From assembly GCA_013368375.1 (NCBI GenBank), contig JAACJP010000013.1, forward strand, positions 186,001 to 250,000: DNA of 64,000 nucleotides. Reading direction: 5' to 3'. A program made the position numbers and the translations under genes. This DNA is from Tricholomella constricta (taxonomy: Eukaryota > Basidiomycota > Agaricomycetes > Agaricales > Lyophyllaceae). Shown here one piece after another: positions 48,820 through 63,838 of this stretch (position 1 is its first letter; each line of letters opens with the position of its first letter). The notes below the pieces were generated by a model. The model saw only the letters and a list, made by a program, of their open reading frames with translations, did not search any database and was not told where the DNA came from.

Positions 48820-51718
48820 CCAGTGTCTCTTCAATCCACCTTTTGTACTGCGAGGGTCGAGGGACGATCTCCTATGAATATCCAAGCGAACCCTGCCCGC
48901 CGGTCTTGGTCAGTTTCTCCGCCCCATATCACCATTTGGACTTGCCTACTTTGAAAAGTCTCCGCGTTGCAACTCCCTGATCGGCCGCGATGCTACTTCA
49001 TTCAAGGTCAATCGATACACTAGCACCTCGACACTATAGACGCCTTACTTGTGCGAGGTTTCCCCGTCAGCACCAGTTCTTGGGAACGAGCAAGAAGGAG
49101 CAACTTCTGCGAAAGATACAATATCTTTCCAAATGTTCTCTATTTTATATCACTTCTCTGATACGAACTCTATTTCGGCCATTCTACAGATGCCGCGGAT
49201 TCCGGCTGACCTGCTGCTCCCTATGGAGGTTTGGGCGGTATACAGTTTCGATCATGGCCTCCGCGTCAGGTTTTTTTGATTAACGGCTCTGCCCTCCAGC
49301 TTTTTCTCGCGCTTTTGAGCTTCTTCAGCCTATCGGTACTCTTGCGTATTTCACCCACAACCGCTCCGAAATATCTGCCCCAGAGCCCGATTGGCCTTTC
49401 CCGAGCTGCTGGCCGTGACCGTATGGACCTCTTGTTGCCGTGTCGGCGGAATCAGATACATCTATAGATCCCAATACATTCTCCTCGATCTCATCAAAGG
49501 TTCACCAGCGGTAACTTCCGTCTGTTTGTTACTTTTCTGGGCTGCGGAACCATTAACCTGTTCTCTAACTTTAAGTGCCTGTCGACCTCTCGACCTCTTA
49601 CGTTTTGACATCTCTGATAGGTACTTCATCCCAGAATGTCCTGGGTGTAATCGAGATCTAACGAATGCCTGGATGATGCCGCAAATCTTCACAAGCTCCA
49701 CCATTTGCTTCACGCACTTCCATTATTCTGTACCTGACAGAGTCCAGTGGAAGTTCGTCCAGCATATTCTTAGGTCTTTGCTTCATGTCGTCGACAAGTT
49801 TACGCAGCGGACTTCACCGAGTCGGCATCGGTATCTTTCGCACATGGTCGTCCATTAATCGCCCCTGAAACTTAATTTCTACCCCAGATAATGCTGGTTT
49901 GTAAGGATTTTTGTCAATGCGTGATTCATGAATAATTGAATGCGATCCCCAAACTCTAAGTAGGAAGCACGCAGCCAGTCATTTTCGTACCTCACTGGTC
50001 ATAGACCCACAACGTGTCTACTTGAAATGATCAATCATTACGAAAATAATCCTCTTCTTTCTCTCAATGGAGCTAACCATGGTGACCACTTCACCGCCAA
50101 ATATCTAAACACACTTGCCGTAACGAATCAGCGAACCCCAACGAATCCATTTTCGGTTAACGCTCAACTTGTGAGGGATTGATTGTCATGGTGCCAAAGA
50201 CGGAATCTGCAGCTTATTAAGTTTTGAGTTCTGCACGTGAACTCGGGAGTTCATTGAGATAGCGTCACGAGTCTCTGCGAAGACGGGAGCAGTCTATTGA
50301 CAGGAGTTCGGCATAGGGCCGAATGGCTAAGATCAGTTCGATGCTAAAATTTACATCCATGGTCACCTGTACAAGGAGAAACAGAGGCAGATACCAGCAG
50401 CAGGGCACCATTTGCGGTGGAGCGCGACCAGGTTCGCGTTGATTGAACCCGAGTCCTGACAAGTCCTGACGCAAAACAAATGGAAACAATAACCGAGCCG
50501 TAGGCGACGGTGAAGGGCCGCAACAACAGTATCCATAATGAACTTTAAGGGACCGCCGGTAGCGTGTCCAGCCGCCGGTCACAAGACGCGGTTGAATCTG
50601 CCTTGAATCGACGCGGGTCCTGAAGCCTGAGGCCTTGACGCGACGATGTGTACCCGATTCCAATTTCAAGTAGGCGAAAGAACAACCAAAAAAGCCTATG
50701 CTGGCGAGTTTGAATAGAGATATACCGCACCACATTCAATAACGAAAGGCGTAGCCGGTTGGAGGGTCTCAAATCGATGTTTGACCCCGCAGGTCGATCC
50801 GGAGAAAAGCTTTAATGGTTTAGCGTACATCTATGACTGTGATGAGAGAGGCAGCTGCCAGAGAAGGGTGCCTGTTGCCATTTGGCAAGGTAGTGTCAGA
50901 CCCGCGGCAATCCCTTGGATATCTCATCAAACGTGTCTGACCGGCGGCCAATGGACCTGGACGGTATTCCATAGCTTCAATCAGATTGAGGACGAAACGT
51001 GGATGGGGTTGGGTCCTGCAATGATATTAAGTTGGCGACCCTTCCCCCGAACGAATGAAGTTAGACTTGTCATTGGAGACAGCACTGAGCAGAAAGGATC
51101 GCAGAGGCATCCAGTCGTGAAGAGAGGCATAAAGCCCTTGAAAGAGATAGGGTCTGTCGGCGGTGACCTGAACCATGAATGCCAAGCAGTGCTTTACGAA
51201 TTATTTCCGAGTGCATTCAGTGTAATCCTAGAATAGATAGGGCAGTCGCAAGACGTGGGCGTCCGTGTTGGTCTCCGCTCTGTGCGATGATATAGATGAT
51301 TCGCTTACGACATCCCTATGGCGCTGGACGTTTCTATAGTTGACAAGTTATGGTTGATCCCTATTTTAGTATAGTTGCCTGGATCAATCGGTACTAGCAG
51401 TTGGGATTTTTTTCAATGCAGTCGAGGTTCAAATGAAGCTGAACAGCGACCAGGACGACGAAGATGCGACAATTTGAGTCCGGGGCGGCAGGAGCTGAGG
51501 TGATGGGATGATGCAAAACCACGACACTGTACACACGTGGCGACGAAGATTCTTGCGCCAGGCGTAGTCTGACCTTGCTCACCGCCATCCTCGACGCCAA
51601 CTCTCCACCACAACCACGTTCCTTCTCCAGCTGTACAATCATCGAACAATTTCTATCTATCAATCATTGAACACTTCTCCTTCCTTCCTTTGGATCTATC
51701 CAGTCACCAGCGGTCACT
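48820..51718. other. 2.9 kb region without a supported gene
   Basis: It should contain the CSL promoter and the 5' UTR of the gene starting at 51719. On the plus strand at 49190-49860 there are protein-like pieces (for example MPRIPADLLLPMEVW and a 155-codon frame at 49391-49858), but neither strand gives an intron chain or a known domain. This may be an eroded F-box-like or other gene. The larger open frames at 50265-50735 (minus) and 50781-51236 (plus) show nothing recognisable. Confidence 0.4.
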
Positions 51719-53419
51719 ATGTCGGGGTCTTATCGCCTCCAGGCTCCTCGTCCTCGGCCACCACCCTCCCCCCTTCATTTTGACGAACCTTCCTTTACAT
51801 CCTCGTCTGTGCTGAATGCACAAGGCTCGCAAACTCTCCTTTATGACCTTCCTTCCACAAGTTCAATGTCACCTCCGAACAGTCCGCAGTCGAAAGGCCG
51901 TCTCGTTTCCCCAACCTCACCTACCTTCTCAGGCCGCTCAAGACCAGGTCGACGCACGGGACCTACACCACCTCCGAGTAGTCGCAACAGGTCCGCAACT
52001 CCGTCAGGTGTGGCCCCAAACGAACTAGAAACATTTGCAGTCCATTGTCGCGCATGGTAAGTGTTACACGCCACTTGACGCCACACCACATTCACGTCTG
52101 TGTTTTTGATTGCAGGTACTTCAGCCAAGATGAAGACTCTGGGCGCCAGATGACTCAAACGCTGAGCACTCTCCCTTCCTCTCAACGAGCTCCTTTCGCT
52201 CGACTACAGGCGTCAATTCGTGCGGACTACCACCGTTCAATCAATGCAAGGAAAAACGCTGAATTCCAAGCACATATTACCGCAATGCAGCCTGGTGGCT
52301 CTTTAAATGCTCACTCAAGGGCGGACCCCCAGGGCGCCGTGGCGAAGAAAGGTATGCCACTCAGGTTTTGGTCAAAGCTATCTCTGAACCTTCCCAGAAC
52401 GCTATGAACGCATGGAACGTTTTCTGTTAAACTGGTGTACCATGGGCATGCCTGGGACTCAACCATTTTTTGAGGCGTACGTCGCCACAGGTTGCTTGCC
52501 ATGCATGCCGTACTTAACTTAGCTGGCTTCAGGCTATGGGCCATCTTCCGTCTTCAAGTTATACCCCAAAATCTTGGTGGAGCGGGAGGTAATAGGATTG
52601 AGTGGGAGTTTGATGATGCTGTTTTCAAGGAGGCGGCGTGCGTTGAAACATAAGTCATGACTGTTCTCGAATCCTAACACATTTTACAGCGGCAGGAAAT
52701 TCATGTTGGAAGCAATAGACGTTCTCAAAGGGGTCAGAACACTCTGTGGTATACTTGTATCTGCTAACTAATTCTGCGTACATTTTCAGGTTCTCGCCTT
52801 CGAGGAGATCTCCTCTAAGAGGTCCTCGAACAGTCACGGCCTGTACACGGAGCCTTCACCATTACACGCCCGCTCTCAATCACAACCACTGCCGTCTGAT
52901 CAGAAACCCCTGAGGATCAGTTCGACTGTCCAACCGAAGCGTGCCAGGGCTCCTAGCGATCCATTTTTAGATACGCCTGCCCTTTCGCGCTCCGTCATAT
53001 CTGCTTCATCGCAATCTTCTGGAAACACAGCTACTTTACTTGGTGCTTTGGCATCTGATGGGATCGAGGAGCTACCAAGTCCTATTTTTGAAGATCGCGT
53101 TCCTTCACCAAGAGGTAACGCTTTTGATGAGGGTGATGAGGAATACATGCGAATATGGACATCCCCGGATCTTTCGAATCCTGAGCTCCTTGAGCTACTC
53201 AAACTCTTTCCTGCGTTCGTGTCGAGACGCCCTTTACCGCGCTTCCCCCGACCCAATCCTCGCCATCCAGATATTGAGGAAGGGGAAGAAGGAGGGGAAG
53301 GAAAACGAGTACATTTCGGGACAGGCTCCATGTGGCTCAGCTCCAAGCCACGCAGCGACGGATGGAACGGAGGCTGGTGGACCCGATTCATTCTCTGGTG
53401 GAGAAGGACGTTCTGCTAG
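51719..53419 (+). CDS. Unrecognised protein with Trp/Arg-rich C-terminal tail
   Basis: I do not recognise the family. Seen: a Ser/Pro-rich N-terminus, a helical region after the first intron (YFSQDEDSGRQMTQTL), then ERMERFLLNWCTMGMPGTQ, LWAIFRLQVIPQNLGG, IEWEFDDAVFKEAAG and FMLEAIDVLKGVLAFEEI, which look like a compact globular domain. A Ser/Pro-rich linker follows, then a second conserved-looking block (YMRIWTSPDLSNPELLELL). The tail reads SSKPRSDGWNGGWWTRF followed by ILWWRRTFC at the stop. That tail is short, amphipathic and aromatic-basic with a final Cys, so membrane or lipid binding is plausible (inference). Introns near 52057-52115, 52351-52398, 52479-52531, 52633-52689 and 52734-52789 fit GT-AG with clean joins. 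The ATG at 51719 follows a pyrimidine-rich leader. Clearly a real gene by frame continuity; function unknown. Confidence 0.75.
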
Positions 53420-53849
53420 TCAGCGTCTTCGACAATCGTTTATTCTTATCCCCTCGCACGAATGTTTGTATTCATCTACATATCATGGTTGGACATGTTA
53501 CTTTGATTTTCGGGACAGATATTCTATTACCTCGCCAAACGTATGCTTGACTCGGCCTCCGCCTTTCCCATACATTTTTGTTCTGGTCGAACCAGTGTAT
53601 GGTCACGCATCTCCACTTGTGTCTCCAAAGGCACACGGCTGAATTGTGGCGGGCCGGGGCTCAGAGAAAACGTTGATGTTTTGAGCACAAGCTGGGCGAC
53701 CAGGATGTTTTTTTTTAATCACCTGTCGTGTTCGGTCCATGATGAGCAGGTAAAGACCTCGACTGCTTGTCGACGTTTTCTACAGAGATGTATAATAAGA
53801 ACAATTGCACCCGACGGAGTGCCGCGTATCGTGTTATGGTCAGTGTCAA

Positions 53850-53875
53850 GAAGCCCCTCCCCGAAGCCCCTCCCC
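53850..53875 (+). repeat. Perfect tandem 13-bp repeat carrying CCCCT cores
   Basis: Two exact copies of GAAGCCCCTCCCC lie head to tail. Each holds a CCCCT core, which is the reverse complement of the AGGGG stress-response element known from yeasts. It sits about 80 bp upstream of a TATA box, so it could be a paired activator site. Confidence 0.6.
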
Positions 53876-53954
53876 GAAAACTGTTCACATCGTCCTTAAA
53901 TCCACGGATCCATGGGTTTGCTGCCTTGATCCAAGTGACGTCTCGTGATTGAGC

Positions 53955-53962
53955 TATATAAG
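53955..53962 (+). promoter_or_regulatory. TATA box before a possible small gene
   Basis: TATATAAG, 100 bp upstream of an ATG at 54062 and downstream of the CCCCT tandem repeat. Spacing suits a core promoter with a 5' UTR of about 70 nt. Confidence 0.45.
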
Positions 53963-54061
53963 CCACTGCTGCTCACAAATACTCCGATTTCATGTTCTTC
54001 GATTCTTCGATTCTGACGATCTGCAAGCTGTTCGCACGCTAGACATACTCATCGGCGCACG

Positions 54062-55520
54062 ATGGTCGCTGCGGATACGTTGGCGGATGGCAATGGTGGG
54101 ATTTTAACTGGCCTCATCTCCGTCTTCTTGCTGTGCCGCATCTCAGTCCAGCTCCACTGTCTTCCCATACCTCTTCCTTTCAGCCGTGGGTGACCATGCG
54201 CGAACCCGGCTCTCCTCCACCGAGCACTCTTTGTATAATCTACGCGAGGAAATATACTCAAAAGGCTCCCTACCCCTGGATAGGCTTCGACATCGACTTC
54301 TTTGTATAACATTGGGGCACATCCACGTGCCATTGGCTTTTAGGACCGGGTCGATTAGAGTAAACCTTCTTTTCTCAGGAGCGTCCAGCTGCTGCGCGTA
54401 CAGAACGGTACAATGCTGCCACGGTGGGGCCATGATGGCGCCTCGCCGCCTTCTCTCTTATTCCGACTGCCCTCTCGAAACCTCGAACACTACGAGGTAG
54501 GAACCAACCTGTGGCGTGGCTGATACATCTGTCTCTCCGGTTGCTCCAGGTAATTGAATATTGCTGTTCACAACGACGACGCAAACCTTTGGGCACAACT
54601 GTAGCTTCTTCTTTTCCCTCGAACCTCTTACTTCAAATCCCGGGTCCTTGGCTGCTCCTGACAAATAGGGGCGATCCAGGTGAATGCCACTCCTTCACAC
54701 GGCTGATCTGAATCTAGGTGAAGAAGTCATGTATCGCACCCGTAAGTATCCACTTTCGAAGGCCCAATTCTGGCGAGCAGACACGCGTCATAAACCATTT
54801 CGTCACCCAACGGTTTGACCACATGCCTCGTCGCCTTAGAGGGTTCTCTTTTTCGCGTCTGTTGGAACCAAACAAGATACAGATGACATACATCCATCGC
54901 ACTGTTCTCCTTCACCAGCCCGAACCGATCAATGGGATTTCACTCTCTTACCGTGGCTTCAACAGCCTGTCAGAAAGGTTTCAACACAAACAGGCATATG
55001 GAAGCGTGCTTAGACGTCGATCTCGATGGACGGCAAATCGGGAAACGGAAAATATGAGGCAAGATTCAGGTCGCTTTTCTTCGGTTGAACCCTGTCGGTA
55101 ACATGTCAATAGAATACAGTGACGCTCGAGATGTCCATTGAAACGTCAAACCGAACCTCCCGTCGGCACCGATGAAACAGAGTTGCCGCGCCAATGGGAT
55201 TCGTGCTTTCACGAGGCAACAAAGAGGTTGTACAATCGAACCTCTGTCATAACCTATATCCCTTGGTGGAGGCTGAAAAGTATAAGTCATCACAGGGTAT
55301 GGATTCTGGGGTTTTATAGGGCCAGTATAAAGGCTTGTCTTCACAGTCATTGTGATGTTTTGTAGCTATCTCTATAAGATTATGAAGCAAAATAATCAGT
55401 GATAGTTGTACTTTCAGGGAATGGAACTCCTCGCGGAATGGCGTCGTTGTTAAGACAGATCTCATCATTGCTCAAGATTTACTTGCGGTTGGAAAGCTTT
55501 ACAAGGAGACCAGTTTGTAA
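54062..55520 (+). other. Possible multi-exon gene or gene relic, unrecognised
   Basis: Several short coding-looking stretches on the plus strand are separated by plausible 50-70 nt introns. Examples: a frame ending YPWIGFDIDFF at 54303 that joins across a GT-AG intron (54304-54358) to a 46-codon exon (54359-54496, SKPSFLRSVQLLRVQNG, ending RLPSRNLEHYE). Later come NPVGNMSIEYSDARDVH near 55090-55135, TEPPVGTDETELPRQWDSC near 55145-55200, and NGVVVKTDLIIAQDLLAVGK near 55440-55500. I could not connect all of them in one frame, and competing frames exist at 54550-54700. It could be a fast-evolving gene, or a pseudogene with frameshifts. No family is recognised. The 5' side has a TATA box and repeats, which supports a transcribed locus. 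Confidence 0.3.
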
Positions 55521-55701
55521 GTGTGGCGATCATAGCAGGCGACATGTATATAAAGCTTTGACAGGTACGTGAAAGTTGTGACATACGAAACGTGAAGAGG
55601 TGACAAAACTCAGAATTCCCTGGGTTTAGATTTGAAAGATAACTGAAGCACCCTAATCTCCTCGTTTAGTCTGTTCAATATGCAATCAGGGAATGTGGTC
55701 G

Positions 55702-56966
55702 TTACGATAATCTGACCGCGATGACGGACCTTTCAACCACCTCTTCCAAATCAGAGATCCGCCTAGCCTTCGCAAGATTGCTCCTCTCGGCTGCTATCGC
55801 TTTCCTTTCAAGCTTTCGTACATAATCAGGAATATCATTAAGACCAGCTATCAGTGAGTATATCGCGTCGGCCGAAAGGCCTGCAGTATTCCGCAAGGAG
55901 GTAGAAGCAGAGACGTATGGATCTGACATTGACGTGCTGTTCGTAACCTGGCTCTGCGGAATGGAGCCATCGAAAGGGTTCTCCTGCAGAGCGTCAAAGG
56001 TTTGAGGAGCATGATATGGTTATGTCTTACCGGATCATTAGAACGCCAATGAGTTGGCTCGTCATTGATCAGCGTTGCACCCTCCCCATTCTCAGATGCA
56101 GAGCCGACGTTGATGCCATGTTCGTCCGACAGGAATCCGGTTTCAAGACAACTGTTAGGAGGGGTCACGAGCGCCCACAACGCTGCGTCTTCATCTGCGT
56201 CAGAATTCTCGTGGGTAATGTTACTGGCAGGCTGTGTGGTGGTAGATGGTTTGTCTGGCATTGGGCCGTATGACATCGCAGTGGTCCGAGGACGACTCGG
56301 AGAAAGATGCATCCCAACAGCATGTCCAGAACTACTGCCCGCCTCAAAAGTATGAGATGATTTATCAACTGTCAGGGCCCGTTTGATATCATCCAGACGC
56401 TTTTGAGACCCCTGCGAAGAACTGGAAGTCGGCCCAGGGGATCTCACCTGCGAGGGAGTGGTGTTCCTGAGTGCTTCCTTTATGAGCTTCGTCCGCTTCT
56501 GCGACGGTGTCAATTCAGGAGAGCTCAGACTGGGTTGAAAGGCTCTCTTTTGCGGTGTACTCGGAGAGTTGTCATGTGGTTGAGACATTGAATGCGAGGA
56601 GAAAGAAGAGGAGGGCGTCTCAACAGAAGTAGACGAGTTCTGTCGACGTTTGAACATTGGGTCATCCGCCCAAACTAGTAGATCGCAGTTGAATACGGTT
56701 GGTTACATAGTAGAAGAAATCGTACACCAGAATGAGCAGCGATCTGGATCACTCATGCCTTTGGAACAACAGTAGTACTGTCTATTCGGAGGTGATTGTT
56801 CGCTTATCAGTCCTGAAGCGGGAGGGAGTAGTGGTGTCTGAATATCGGCGAACCTTCCAGGATTTTTCTCCGTATGACTAGTTCTGAGGGCAGCTTCTAA
56901 GCCATGAGAATAGCATCGGACAACTCCAGCTTTGTCCGTTGGTGTAATAGAGTGAACGCGAAACAT
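55702..56966 (-). CDS. GRF zinc finger protein with C-terminal coiled coil
   Basis: Seen: an N-terminal GRF-type finger built across three exons: VVRCYSHGLEAALRTSH and TEKNPGR, then QYYCCSKGMSDPDRCSFWFW, then ADDPMFKRRQ. Ligands C-x2-H...C...C and the NPGR/FW core match the GRF fold, which binds single-stranded nucleic acid in proteins such as APE2, NEIL3 and TOP3A. The middle is Ser/Pro-rich with SQKR-type motifs. The C-terminal 75 residues carry a helix/coiled coil (YVRKLERKAIAAERS, then ARRISDLEEVVER). No nuclease or topoisomerase domain is present, so this is a stand-alone fungal GRF protein. The introns at about 56676-56729 and 56784-56855 are fixed by the finger; a third near 55982-56029 joins DP to ENPFDGSIP. 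The exact N-terminus is less sure. Nuclear or repair-related action is inference. Confidence 0.78.
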
Positions 56967-57296
56967 ATGTGTCGAGACGAACTAACGAGTAACTCGAGGC
57001 AGGTCATACTGTTTGCTCTAGATCGGCAATTAAAGCAGACGTACATATGGCCATACAACGTCGAACGATTTTCAAACCCGTTCAAACTGGGACAGTTCAA
57101 GTGGTATAACTATCTTCTATATGTAAATACTTTATATTTTATATGATGTGATCCTTTCGACCTTCATCCCAACTTAAGTTTAGAAGTTTGACAGGGTTTG
57201 GCAAGACCATCGAGGAAGGCTCAGCGATCACGTTATTGATCTGATATCTCGACCGAACTTGTGTCTTGAACCTGACTACGGATTGGTGTCAAAATA

Positions 57297-57857
57297 ATGC
57301 CATCTGAGACGGGAACATCGATATCAGTCCACACAAAGTACCTGGGACCATCTGATCCATCCTTGCCAGCCCTTGCGTTGCAGGTAACGCAGCTGGTTGA
57401 CTCGTACATGCTGTGGATTGGCACCACGGAGAGATCGCCCGAGGATGTCGACAAGGCCGCGATGCAAGGTAGTTTGTGCAAGGATTGGGCCTGCGCCATG
57501 CCTCCCCGATTCGTACGTGCTACTTCGATCAAGGCACTGGATGGAACTGAAGTTTTTGTCGGTAAAGGCTGCAGCCGCGACTCCTGCCACTTGTTTATTT
57601 CGATCAACAGAGTCGGACGTCGCTTTATCGATGGCACAACGTTTAGGTAAGGCCTGTCGGAGAAGTGATCAGGCTGCGTGCTTGCATTGAAGGAGCCCAC
57701 AGCAAAGCGTTTCGGGAAGCAGATATTTCTGTCAGTCGATTTGCCAACGTCCTTTTTGACAATAGGACAAGGCCCCAAACTGCTGCTTGAGGCAGAAAGA
57801 GGTATAGTAGCAACGCTGTTGGGGTTTGAACAGACCTCTGGGGGCGTAAAGCAGTAG
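57297..57857 (+). CDS. Proteasome assembly chaperone 4-like protein (PSMG4/Poc4)
   Basis: Small chaperone that with PSMG3 helps build the 20S alpha ring. Seen: a short beta-strand start (MPSETGTSISVHTKYLG), then QVTQLVDSYMLWIGTTE, which resembles the LTDSLFLWVG strand of PSMG4. ACAMPPRF follows, then after an intron AAAATPATCLFRST and ESDVALSMAQRL, then after a second intron AKRFGKQIFLSVDLPT and LLLEAERGIVATL. The pair QRL-AKRFGKQIFLS mirrors the conserved AQRLARKTNKQVF region. Introns: about 57514-57566 (gtacgt...gtaaag) and about 57648-57703 (gtaagg...cacag); other acceptors would break the frame. About 145 residues, as expected. Assigned by motif and fold order rather than strong identity. 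A 181-codon antisense frame overlaps it and is taken as a shadow. Confidence 0.68.
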
Positions 57858-58126
57858 AAGGACTATAATGCTGAGCAACTAGTATAGTCTTAGAGAGATA
57901 GAAAGGGGCAGCTGAAACCGTTCATTGTCCGACTGGATAGAATCGATTACGGATTACATACAAACCCAGCCCGTTGCGGTGCAACACGGCACCATTGCCA
58001 CCACTGCGGTCTGCTTCAGCCTTAACCACCATCCGAATCGCCGTCTAGAGCAGAGGACGCTGCTGGTTGCGACTGGGAGACTAGCAGCATCAGCTGTTCG
58101 CTCGTGTTGAGTCCTGACTACTGGAT

Positions 58127-62413
<4,287 letters not shown>

Positions 62414-62808
62414 CGTGCAGAGGGCGTGTGCGGTGCCGGTGCCCGATTCGTGGTATGGGGCGTTGTGTCTTTTTTTTTTTTATATCTCTGTTTTGCTTCA
62501 TGTTGTTTTCTTGAGTCGAGAACCCCGCACAGCGTCATAGGCTTAGGGGTCCATTTTACATTTCCCTCCACGTCAACCTCCCCTCCCCATCAACCACTCA
62601 CTGACTCCGTACATGGCTTGAAAAACAACTTGTGAGCCAGCCTCATGTGTTGTATATATCTCACTCGTATTTCGTCGCACACAAGATGTTGATTCAGTAT
62701 GGGCATGGATTCAATTGTTCCGGGATGATCTAAGTGAGTAATGTCTGTGTACAAGTAGGTGAGTATTTTCTATAGCTGTCATCCGATTCCTTTGTAAATA
62801 GGCATAAA
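62414..62808. other. Convergent 3' region between YAK1 and the HAD phosphatase
   Basis: It holds the 3' UTRs of two converging genes, with a T-rich run near 62470. No coding exon is seen. Confidence 0.5.
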
Positions 62809-63838
62809 TTAAATGGAGAGGGTGTTGTATATCTCCTCGGCCTCCCATGCGCCAGCCCAGTAGCGTATCTGTGCCTTGAGCCCCTCCTTCTCGCCCTCTT
62901 CGGCGATGCGGGTTTGCAGGCCACGGTAGCTGCGACAGCACACAATGTCTTGGCTGTACGGACAAGAATTAGGATGGAACGCGTGAATGAAAGCGAGGCT
63001 ACTCGCCTGCGCAGACGAAGAATGGGGCAAAAGTCGTTTGAGCCGTCGCCGGTGTAGACGACGCGGTCAAAGGGCCCATGCTGGGCAAGGATTGCCTCGA
63101 GCTCCTCGCCTGGGATGGACGTGAGTGTGATGATTGTAGAATACGGGAGACGTACTCACCTTTGCACATGTTAGGGCTGCAGCCAACTTTGCAGGAGTGT
63201 TGGGGGCCGTTGGGGTCGACTCTACGGCGGAGCTTGAGCAGGCCAGCATCGTCCCAGTCGGCGGGGTTTGTGATGATTTGGTCAAAGAGGTTGTCGAGGC
63301 CCTTGGACTGGATGGCGAGTTAGTAGTGGAGGAGATATGGAGGTGTGGCGCACCTTGAGGATAGTGTTGATGAAGACAGAGTTGGCGTTGGAGAGGCAGA
63401 CAAAGGTGGTCTTGCCCTCGGCCTTGAGCTTGGAGACACCGCGAATCATGGCGGGGTGCTGGAGGTGCAGGGTAAGGAAGAGCAAGATAGGTAGGGTTAG
63501 CAACGTACGAAGGGCATGTTAACGAGGGCGGTCTCGATTTGTTCCTTGGTGATGCCGCGAGCATGTATTTTCTGCAGAGATTGGGCACTGAGAGACGATG
63601 GGTGAGAGGGTAAAGGCAACGGAGGGGCTGCTCACACTAGATCGGTCCATTGGGTGTCGAGCTTCGCGGTCTTCATGTGGCGGCGGAGATCTGGCGCGAG
63701 GACCTCGAAGACATATCGATCGGTGTCCTGGTCGGCGAGAGACCTGGATGGGGTTTATCAGGGAGATTGGAGGGGCAGAGGTGAGGGGGAGTACCAGTCA
63801 AAGTCGAAGACGAAGAGTTGGCGGTGGAGGGGAGACAT
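62809..63838 (-). CDS. HAD-superfamily phosphatase of the PHOSPHO1/2 type
   Basis: Magnesium-dependent phosphatase. PHOSPHO1/2 members hydrolyse phosphocholine or phosphoethanolamine, and PHOSPHO2 also acts on pyridoxal 5'-phosphate; the substrate here is not known. Seen: the nucleophile motif LFVFDFDWSLADQDTDRYV (DxD form, DFDWS), KAEGKTTFVCLSNANSVF, a lysine in CKGEELEAIL, and VVYTGDGSNDFCPILRL with the metal-binding GDGxND. The end is WAEEIYNTLSI-like EAEEIYNTLSI. Five or six exons: the first ends DFDW, with an intron near 63745-63793, and others near 63480-63515, 63300-63350, 63113-63165 and 62960-63010. About 240 residues, the family length. The start at 63838 is the natural ATG. Confidence 0.85.

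Larger units (their letters stand above)
53420..54061. other. Intergenic region with a promoter-like cluster
   Basis: The first part is the 3' UTR of the preceding gene. The second part has a tandem 13-bp repeat and a TATA box (listed separately) that point rightwards to an ATG at 54062. No exon is supported in the interval. Confidence 0.45.

Noticed and set aside
50265..51236. Open frames of 150-156 codons on both strands
   Set aside because: No motif, no splice support, and overlapping frames of equal quality.
57233..57778. 181-codon minus-strand open frame
   Set aside because: It lies wholly antisense to the PSMG4-like gene, has no domain, and its length is explained by the opposite-strand exons.
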